A stretch of 6,342 bases of DNA from Candidatus Poseidoniaceae archaeon. GTDB taxonomy: Archaea > Thermoplasmatota > Poseidoniia > Poseidoniales > Poseidoniaceae. Within the stretch, counting starts at the first letter, position 1. The number at the start of each line of letters is the position of its first letter. Under the pieces are notes generated by a model that worked only from the letters and a program-made list of their open reading frames with translations, did not search any database and was not told the origin of the DNA. The translations under genes were made by a program, and so were the position numbers. Shown here piece after piece: positions 1 to 5,257 of the stretch. The stretch is from NCBI GenBank assembly GCA_013330015.1, contig DUJC01000165.1, forward strand, positions 2,533 through 8,874, in the 5' to 3' direction.

Positions 1-801
1 AAGGGTGTTGAGGGATTCGAGGTCGGCCAGAGAGTTGTTGGTCTGATGCGTACAGGCGGTCAAGCGAGTCACGTTGTCACAGATGCCTCAAGAACGCTTC
101 CTATTCCTGATGAAATCTCTCTCGAAGCTGCTGCTTCGATGCCTGTGACCTACATCACTGCACATCACATGCTTCATCATCTTGGAAATCTCAAACCAAC
201 CGATTCTGTCCTTATCCATGGTGGAGGCGGTGGTGTTGGAACAGCGGCCCTGCAGTTGTGTCAATGGGCAGGCGTGACCAACGTGTGGTCAACAGCCTCA
301 GCTGGGAAAGCCGACATCATCCGTTCTTACGATGCTGTAGCCATCGATCGTCACAACGAAAACTTCGTTGAGATTGTCCGCTCTCAAACCAACGGTCGAG
401 GGGTTGATCATATCCTCGATCCAATCGGTGGAGAGCACCTCAAACGTAGCCTCTCCGTTCTTGCGCAAGGCGGTAAGTTGTACACCTATGGGATGTCATC
501 GGCTGCTCCATCATCCAAGCGATCATTATGGAAGGCGCTTAAGGCATTACGAAGTCGACCACGATTCGATCCTATGCTCATGATGTCCAGAAATCAAGGC
601 GTTTTTGGCGTTCATATGGGAACATGGAACGACGAGAACGTGATGCAAGAACAGATGCAAAACATTCTCAAAGGAATCAATGAAGGTGCATTAACGCCCA
701 TCATCGACTCGATTTACGATGCAAAAGACGTTGCAAAGGCCCATCAACACATCCATGACGGAAAGAACATTGGTAAAGTACTGTTGAAGTTTGTAGAATA
801 G
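1..801 (+). CDS. VAT-1-like NADPH:quinone oxidoreductase (MDR superfamily), 5' end missing
   Basis: The reading frame is open from the first base, so the true start lies upstream; 266 residues are visible of a family usually around 320-350. It is a zinc-independent medium-chain dehydrogenase/reductase, predicted to transfer hydride from NAD(P)H to a quinone or enone in the cytoplasm. Seen in the sequence: the Rossmann dinucleotide motif HGGGGGVGTAALQL (visible residues about 73-86), then a STASAGK segment resembling the NADPH 2'-phosphate pocket of zeta-crystallin-type enzymes, DPIGGEHLKRSL, and KLYTYGMSS. The late segments FGVHMGTW, PIIDSIYDAKDVAKAH and KNIGKVLL match the order in VAT-1 homologues. 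No zinc-ligand cluster is visible, although the N-terminal catalytic domain is mostly outside the window. rqcH follows after 11 nt, so the two are probably co-transcribed. Family assignment is firm; the physiological substrate is unknown. Confidence 0.9.
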   Translation, partial: KGVEGFEVGQRVVGLMRTGGQASHVVTDASRTLPIPDEISLEAAASMPVTYITAHHMLHHLGNLKPTDSVLIHGGGGGVGTAALQLCQWAGVTNVWSTASAGKADIIRSYDAVAIDRHNENFVEIVRSQTNGRGVDHILDPIGGEHLKRSLSVLAQGGKLYTYGMSSAAPSSKRSLWKALKALRSRPRFDPMLMMSRNQGVFGVHMGTWNDENVMQEQMQNILKGINEGALTPIIDSIYDAKDVAKAHQHIHDGKNIGKVLLKFVE

Positions 802-812
802 CAGGGATTGAC

Positions 813-2978
813 ATGAAAGACTCCATGACCGGTTTCGACGTTCGAGCAGTTTCGCTCGAATTGGATGCATGGTCAGGAGCTTACGTCAAAAAAGCCTACA
901 TGCCTCATTACGAGCAAATCGTCCTTCGAATCAATCCAAAGGAGGCTGATCAATTTGACCTGGTTATTGTTCGTGGACAACGCGTCTACACGTCGAAACG
1001 CGATCGTCCGATGCCCATGACACCTCCATCGTTTGCTATGGTATTGAGAAAGCATCTCAAGAATGCCCGATTGACCAAGGTCGAACAGTTGGGCTTTGAC
1101 CGTGTCCTTATGTTCCGCTTCGACACAAAAAACGGTCAACGCTCGCTTAGTGTTGAGTTGTTTCGCAACGGGAATGTTATCCTCATGGATGAAAACGATG
1201 TGATTATTCAACCTCTGACCCATGCGAGCTATTCAGGTCGAACCATCAAGAAAGGAGAGACGTACATCCCTCCACCGGCTGCAATTGATCCACATACCTT
1301 GACCCTTGAATCACTAGCAGAAGCCTTTGCTGAATCTGACAGGGACCTCGTTTCAACGCTTGGAGGAAAAATCAATCTCGGAGGTATCTATGCCAACGCC
1401 GTCTGTGAACATGCAGGTCTTGAACCAAACAGTTCGACGGAAGATGCTAATGCTTCCATCGTGCTCAAATCACTGCAACATTTCCTCGAACAACTCAATG
1501 CGAGCCAAACCGGGCATCTCATCCTCAAACCGACGAAAGAATACAATGAGGATGCGCTGACAGCCATCGTGGCTATGGAAACGCTCGATGCAAAATCGAC
1601 CACGACGCTACGTGATACAGCGACTGAAGCGACCCCGCTTCTCTTACCATCGCATACAGGAAAAATCGCTTACACCTGTTCAAGCCTCTGTTCTGCCATC
1701 GATGCATGGAAAGGGCATCATGATGCAAACGCCCTTGCTCGAAGGGAGCAGGAAAAGCTGGATGCTGCAGCACCTGGTCGTGGCCATTCAACAGAAGTCG
1801 AGAAGTTGGAACGGCGCATGAAACAGCAAGAGAAAGCGCTTGAAGGATTCGCCAAGAAAATTGAGAAGCAGCAAGCCATTGGCCATGCCATTCAAGAACA
1901 TTGGACGCATGTGGAGACCATTCTGCAACAAGCCCGAGAAGCCGTTCAAAAACAAGGCTGGAAACCTGTCCTGAAAAGCCTGAAAGAGAATCCTTGGGTT
2001 GATTCAGGAAATGCTGCAGAACGAACCATGATGGTTCGCCTACCGGATGAAGAGGGTCAACCAGGTCAAGCGTTCACGTTGCATCTCGATGATTCCGTCC
2101 ATCAAAATGCACAACGGTACTTTGAGGCTGCTCGAAAGCAGAAGGACAAAACAACCGGCGCAACAACTGCTCTTGAGGACACGAAGACTGCGTTTAAACG
2201 AGCGCAAAAGAAAGAAGCGAAACAAAAAGCCAGTGGACGGATGCAAACAGTTCGTCGATCGAAACGGCTCTGGTTTGAGCAGCATCGCTGGAGCATGATT
2301 TCAGGAGGGCATCTGCTCGTTGGTGGACGTGATGCGAAAGGAAACGATTCCATCGTCAAGAAGCATCTCTCTGGAGGCGACATGTACCTTCACGCTGACA
2401 TCCACGGAGCGCCAAGTTGCAGCCTACGAGCATCGCAAGGTTTTGCTCTCGTTGAAGAGCCGTATGGCCAACTCCCTCCTGGTGTTCCATCCTACAAACT
2501 CGTCGACAAGCTCGGAGATGAACGAATCAACGATGCGAAGTTGGAAGAAGCTGCAACCCTCGCTCTCTGTTGGAGCCGTGCTTGGAACGGTGGAGGCGCA
2601 CATGGAACGGTGTTTGCTGTCAAACCCGCTCAAGTTTCAAAATCTGCGCAAACGGGCGAATACGTCGGAAAAGGTGCATTCATTGTTCGTGGTCAACGTC
2701 AATGGTTCAAGGATTTGGATGTTCAATTGGGCATTGGCTTGGTCGCCATCAACGGTGTACCCTTACTCATGAGCGGTACAGTTTCCTCCATCAAACAACG
2801 CTGTGAACGCTATGCAATTCTTTGTCCAGGCCAAACGAAAAAAGAGCAACTTGCGAATCGAATCTACAAAGCAACTGGCCTTCGTACCGATGATGTTCTC
2901 TCCGTGCTTCCTGGGTCTTCGGACATACTCGAAGACGTTGGTATCTTCACGCCATATCAGTCCAAAGAAGAGGAATAA
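813..2978 (+). CDS. rqcH: RqcH / NFACT family ribosome-associated quality control factor
   Basis: This 721-residue protein is the archaeal counterpart of bacterial RqcH and eukaryotic Rqc2/NEMF. Family members bind large ribosomal subunits blocked by peptidyl-tRNA and recruit tRNA to extend the nascent chain with a C-terminal tail that marks it for degradation. NFACT-N spans about 1-230 and opens with MTGFDV. Asp9 and the pair Asp96-Arg97 (LGFDRVLMF) fall where the residues needed for tailing lie in characterised homologues, so it looks catalytically competent. A helix-hairpin-helix-like segment sits near 185-205 (LGGIYANAVCEHAGL). Charged coiled-coil helices lie at about 305-360 and 430-483. 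NFACT-R (DUF814) starts near 484 (RLWFEQHRWSMISGGHLLVGG) and contains YLHADIHGAPS, LCWSRAW and TGEYVGKGAFIVRGQR. About 20 extra residues seem to lie near 545-575. The ATG at 813 is preferred because it gives the family-like start MKxSMTxFD; a weak GGGA lies upstream. Confidence 0.95.
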   Translation: MKDSMTGFDVRAVSLELDAWSGAYVKKAYMPHYEQIVLRINPKEADQFDLVIVRGQRVYTSKRDRPMPMTPPSFAMVLRKHLKNARLTKVEQLGFDRVLMFRFDTKNGQRSLSVELFRNGNVILMDENDVIIQPLTHASYSGRTIKKGETYIPPPAAIDPHTLTLESLAEAFAESDRDLVSTLGGKINLGGIYANAVCEHAGLEPNSSTEDANASIVLKSLQHFLEQLNASQTGHLILKPTKEYNEDALTAIVAMETLDAKSTTTLRDTATEATPLLLPSHTGKIAYTCSSLCSAIDAWKGHHDANALARREQEKLDAAAPGRGHSTEVEKLERRMKQQEKALEGFAKKIEKQQAIGHAIQEHWTHVETILQQAREAVQKQGWKPVLKSLKENPWVDSGNAAERTMMVRLPDEEGQPGQAFTLHLDDSVHQNAQRYFEAARKQKDKTTGATTALEDTKTAFKRAQKKEAKQKASGRMQTVRRSKRLWFEQHRWSMISGGHLLVGGRDAKGNDSIVKKHLSGGDMYLHADIHGAPSCSLRASQGFALVEEPYGQLPPGVPSYKLVDKLGDERINDAKLEEAATLALCWSRAWNGGGAHGTVFAVKPAQVSKSAQTGEYVGKGAFIVRGQRQWFKDLDVQLGIGLVAINGVPLLMSGTVSSIKQRCERYAILCPGQTKKEQLANRIYKATGLRTDDVLSVLPGSSDILEDVGIFTPYQSKEEE

Positions 2979-2984
2979 TCGAGT

Positions 2985-4175
2985 TCATCGTCGAACGTAC
3001 ATGGCGACAGCGTTGCCGCCACCTAGGCAGAGTGTTACAATCCCTGATTTGGCATCGAGACGACGCATGACGCCAAGCATCGTGATCAAACATCGAGTTC
3101 CGCTTGAACCGAGTGGGTGACCGATACTCACCGCTCCACCATGGAGATTGAAACGGTCATGAGGTATTCCTACCTCTTGAGCAACCGCACATGAGGCAGA
3201 AGCAAACGCTTCATTGTGTTCATACACATCAACATCCATGACATCCAGATTGTTACGCTCAAGGAGGTTCTTGACCGCAGGAATGGGCGCGCTCATGACT
3301 CGCTCTGGTTCGACACCAGATGTACAATAATCTTCGATCGTTGCAACGATGTCCCAGCCTTGTTCGTTGGCAAATGCTTCGCTGGTAACGAGAACTGCGC
3401 TTGCACCATCGTTCAGTGTGCTTGCATTGCCTGCCGTTACAATACCTTCCTTATCGAAGACAGTCCGAAGTTTGGCAAGACCTTCAGCGGTCGTATCGGA
3501 GCGAACCCCTTCATCTCGATTTAGGACGATTGGATCGCCGCGTCGTTGTGGAATTGAAACAGGGAACGTTTCCCAATCGAACCATCCCTCATCCCATGCT
3601 TTGGAGGCTTTGAGATGGCTCTGTGCTGCGAACTCATCGGCTTGTTGCCGATCGATGGAGCACTCCTTGGCAACGACTTCACCGGTGTTGCCCATGTGCA
3701 TGTTGTTGTACACATCCCAGAGTCCATCATGAATCATGGAATCAATGAGTTTTGAATCGCCCATTTTCTTGCCATTTCGTTGCCCCATGAGAAGCTGAGG
3801 CGCATTGGACATGCTTTCCATGCCTCCTGCAATCACAACGTTGTGTTCACCTAGACGGACACTGGTTGCGGCTTGCATGACGGCCCGTAGAGATGATCCA
3901 CAGACCATGTTGATGGTCACACAAGATGTCGTCACCGGCAAGCCTGCTCCAAGAGCAACTTGGCGAGCCGGTGCCTGACCAACGCCTGCTTGCAATACCT
4001 GCCCCATCAGGACCTCGTCGACGATTCCAGACGATGGCTCAAATCCAACACGCTGGCATAATTCTTTGACTGCAGCGACGCCGAGGTCCACCGATGAAAG
4101 AGAAGAGAGCGAGCCCATGAATCGGCCAATAGGCGTTCTTGCGACCCCACAAATGACCGCCTTGTTTTTTGCCAT
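2985..4175 (-). CDS. Acetyl-CoA acetyltransferase (acetoacetyl-CoA thiolase)
   Basis: A complete 396-residue type II thiolase, close to the usual 390-395. It condenses two acetyl-CoA to acetoacetyl-CoA, or cleaves acetoacetyl-CoA in reverse, in the cytoplasm; this serves mevalonate/isoprenoid synthesis or the last step of beta-oxidation. All catalytic elements are visible: nucleophile Cys92 in NMVCGSSLRAV, the oxyanion-hole motif NEAF at 321-324, His353 in GHPLG, and Cys383 in CLGGG near the C-terminus. The N-terminal CGVARTPIGRFMG is typical. A longer frame could begin at 4226, but the ATG at 4175 is chosen because GGAGG lies 4 nt upstream and the extra 17 residues do not resemble thiolase. 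It resembles the bacterial/eukaryotic Cys-His-Cys type rather than archaeal thiolases that lack parts of this set. It converges on rqcH (6 nt gap) and diverges from rph. Family certain; synthetic versus degradative role cannot be decided here. Confidence 0.95.
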   Translation of the reverse strand: MAKNKAVICGVARTPIGRFMGSLSSLSSVDLGVAAVKELCQRVGFEPSSGIVDEVLMGQVLQAGVGQAPARQVALGAGLPVTTSCVTINMVCGSSLRAVMQAATSVRLGEHNVVIAGGMESMSNAPQLLMGQRNGKKMGDSKLIDSMIHDGLWDVYNNMHMGNTGEVVAKECSIDRQQADEFAAQSHLKASKAWDEGWFDWETFPVSIPQRRGDPIVLNRDEGVRSDTTAEGLAKLRTVFDKEGIVTAGNASTLNDGASAVLVTSEAFANEQGWDIVATIEDYCTSGVEPERVMSAPIPAVKNLLERNNLDVMDVDVYEHNEAFASASCAVAQEVGIPHDRFNLHGGAVSIGHPLGSSGTRCLITMLGVMRRLDAKSGIVTLCLGGGNAVAMYVRR

Positions 4176-4179
4176 GATT

Positions 4180-4184
4180 CCTCC
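4180..4184 (-). promoter_or_regulatory. Shine-Dalgarno site of the thiolase gene
   Basis: On the minus strand GGAGG stands 4 nt before the ATG at 4175. It is the strongest ribosome binding sequence in the window at a gene start. It decides the thiolase start in favour of 4175 over the in-frame ATG at 4226, which would place GGAGG inside the coding region. Confidence 0.85.
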
Positions 4185-4195
4185 ATTTTGAGATG

Positions 4196-4266
4196 CCTCT
4201 TGAACATACGCATGCTTACGTTTCATGCTAACAAAAGGGTTGATGAACTCGACCTCTTGGGAACAT
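4196..4266. repeat. Outer direct-repeat pair flanking the divergent region
   Basis: CCTCTTGAACAT at 4196-4207 recurs as CCTCTTGGGAACAT at 4253-4266, identical apart from an inserted GG. The copies lie 57 nt apart near the two gene starts, the second ending 1 nt before the rph ATG. This could be paired regulator sites or chance; the sequence alone does not decide. Confidence 0.35.
4211..4232. repeat. Inner 13-nt-period direct repeat CATGCTWAC
   Basis: CATGCTTAC (4211-4219) and CATGCTAAC (4224-4232) match at 8 of 9 positions with a 13-nt period, near the middle of the divergent region. The first copy overlaps the palindrome GCATGC. A tandem operator is possible but the pattern is short. Confidence 0.3.
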
Positions 4267-4267
4267 C

Positions 4268-5092
4268 ATGGCCAAATTCAAGACCGAACTGACCACGTCC
4301 AGAAACGCTGATGAAATGCGAAGTGTCGAAGTCGAAATTGACTTCACAAGCAACGCACTTGCCTCGATTCTCTATCGACAAGGCGAAACCGTTGTCCTTG
4401 CATGCTGCACTAAAGAGGCACGTCTACCCGGTTGGTTCCCGAGAGATTCAACCAAGGGCTGGGTTCACGCTGAATACTCGCTTCTACCCGGTTCAACAGA
4501 TTCACGGTTCCGACGAGAGCGTCGAGGTGCTAAGGGACGCACACAAGAAATTGAACGGCTTGTTGCTCGCTCACTTCGAGCCGCCGTCGATCTCGAAGAA
4601 CTCGGTCCAATCGCATTGAACGTCGACTGTGACATTCTCAACGCTGATGGAGGTACTCGATGTGCTTCGATTACAGCTGCAAATCTTGCACTCCGACTCG
4701 GTGTACGACGCCTCATCGCTGCTGGTGTTTGCTTGCCAAAGAACATGCGGCCAACTGAGGAACAACGCCGCTCAGGATGGAGTCCTCCTGTTCTCTCCGA
4801 AGAGGAGCAAATGGCTCATGAAATGCGCGTCATGGAACACGATGTTGCAGCGATTTCCGTTGGCCTCATCGATGGGAAGTCCTATCTCGATCTCGATTAC
4901 AACCTTGATTCGAATGCTGATGTTGACATGAACGTGGTCAAGGTAAGTAACGGTGCATTCGTTGAAGTTCAGGGCACTGGAGAAGAGTCAACCTACCAGC
5001 GTGAAGAGCTTGATGCCCTCCTTGACATGGCCGATATTGGATTTGAGGCGCTCTTTGAGATGCAAAAAACCATTCTTCACGGTCAGCAATAA
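4268..5092 (+). CDS. rph: Bacterial-type ribonuclease PH
   Basis: A 274-residue phosphorolytic 3'-5' exoribonuclease. The family trims nucleotides after the CCA of tRNA precursors and shortens other RNAs, using phosphate and releasing nucleoside diphosphates; RNase PH normally forms a cytoplasmic hexamer. Aligned by eye to E. coli RNase PH, the signature blocks are present: GWVHAEYSLLPGST (64-77), GRTQEIERLVARSLRAAVDL with phosphate-site Arg91, DILNADGGTRCASIT with Thr130-Arg131, and DLDYNLDSNADVDMNVV with Asp214 and Asp220 at the metal/catalytic positions. FVEVQGTGEE follows, as in bacterial RNase PH and unlike archaeal exosome Rrp41/Rrp42. It is 35 or so residues longer than usual, mainly from an insertion at about 155-190. 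The N-terminal RPxGR motif is altered (TSRNADEMRSV), though Arg18 matches the conserved VRPV arginine. A tRNA gene follows after 43 nt, a likely substrate type. Confidence 0.92.
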   Translation: MAKFKTELTTSRNADEMRSVEVEIDFTSNALASILYRQGETVVLACCTKEARLPGWFPRDSTKGWVHAEYSLLPGSTDSRFRRERRGAKGRTQEIERLVARSLRAAVDLEELGPIALNVDCDILNADGGTRCASITAANLALRLGVRRLIAAGVCLPKNMRPTEEQRRSGWSPPVLSEEEQMAHEMRVMEHDVAAISVGLIDGKSYLDLDYNLDSNADVDMNVVKVSNGAFVEVQGTGEESTYQREELDALLDMADIGFEALFEMQKTILHGQQ

Positions 5093-5135
5093 GCAGCGAA
5101 GGCTTGAAATCATGGGCTTCGTCGCAAGGATACAA

Positions 5136-5211
5136 GGGTTGGTAGCTTAGTTGGGAGAGCGCGGCACTGAAGATGCCGAGGTCGCCGGTTCAAGTCCGGC
5201 CTAACCCACCA
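5136..5211 (+). tRNA. tRNA-Phe: tRNA-Phe (anticodon GAA), CCA encoded
   Basis: A full cloverleaf can be drawn without an intron. The acceptor stem is GGGTTGG with CTAACCC (one G-U pair), then discriminator A at 5208 and encoded CCA at 5209-5211. The D-arm is GCTT/GAGC with loop AGTTGGGA (A14, G15, G18-G19). The anticodon stem CGGCA/TGCCG encloses CTGAAGA, so the anticodon is GAA at 5169-5171. The variable loop has 5 nt, and the T-arm is GCCGG/CCGGC with loop TTCAAGT. G at position 37 is typical of archaeal and eukaryotic tRNA-Phe, where it is the substrate for m1G/wyosine modification; bacteria usually carry A. A73 and G20 agree with known phenylalanine identity elements. No separate TATA element is visible in the 43 nt upstream, so it may be read with rph. 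Confidence 0.97.
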
Positions 5212-5235
5212 CAAATGCATCAATGGGTTCATTTG
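5212..5235 (+). repeat. Small inverted repeat directly after the tRNA
   Basis: CAAATG at 5212-5217 can pair with CATTTG at 5230-5235 around a 12-nt loop, starting at the base after the encoded CCA. The stem is only 6 bp and AT-rich, and no T-tract follows, so it is a poor terminator. It could be a trailer hairpin or chance. Confidence 0.3.
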
Positions 5236-5243
5236 CTACCCTT

Positions 5244-5247
5244 GGAG
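5244..5247 (+). promoter_or_regulatory. Possible Shine-Dalgarno of the terminal membrane protein gene
   Basis: GGAG lies 10 nt before the ATG at 5258, at the long end of workable spacing. No other ATG in this frame lies between the tRNA and 5258, which supports this start. Confidence 0.45.
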
Positions 5248-5257
5248 TAGGCTTCTC

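Larger units (their letters stand above)
4185..4267. promoter_or_regulatory. Divergent intergenic region between thiolase and rph
   Basis: Both flanking genes must be transcribed outward from this stretch unless they are read from distant promoters, so it probably holds two promoters. I see no convincing archaeal TATA box or BRE on either strand, nor a bacterial -35/-10 pair. An in-frame TGA at 4244-4246 fixes the rph start at 4268, because no other start codon lies between. No good Shine-Dalgarno precedes rph (only GGGAAC), so its message may have a short or weak leader. Two pairs of direct repeats are listed separately. Confidence 0.5.

Noticed and set aside
941..951. Strong Shine-Dalgarno-like GGAGG with CTGAT inside rqcH
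   Set aside because: It lies within conserved NFACT-N coding sequence and no start codon with a plausible frame follows at the right distance.
2320..2772. 150-residue + strand reading frame inside rqcH
   Set aside because: It overlaps the conserved NFACT-R domain in another frame and shows no recognisable domain, so it is a shadow.
3349..3732. 127-residue frame antisense to the thiolase gene
   Set aside because: The opposite strand encodes a complete thiolase with all catalytic motifs; this frame has no motif or ribosome binding site.
4176..4226. Longer thiolase start at 4226 adding 17 residues
   Set aside because: It would bury the GGAGG ribosome binding site inside the gene, and the added residues do not resemble the thiolase N-terminus.
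4465..4746. 93-residue minus-strand frame inside rph
   Set aside because: It is arginine/serine-rich low-complexity translation opposite conserved RNase PH motifs, typical of a shadow frame.
4268..5092. Exosome subunit Rrp41 as the identity of the RNase PH-fold protein
   Set aside because: GTRCASITAANLAL resembles Rrp41, but the GWVHAEYSLLP, DMNVV and FVEVQGTG blocks follow bacterial RNase PH.
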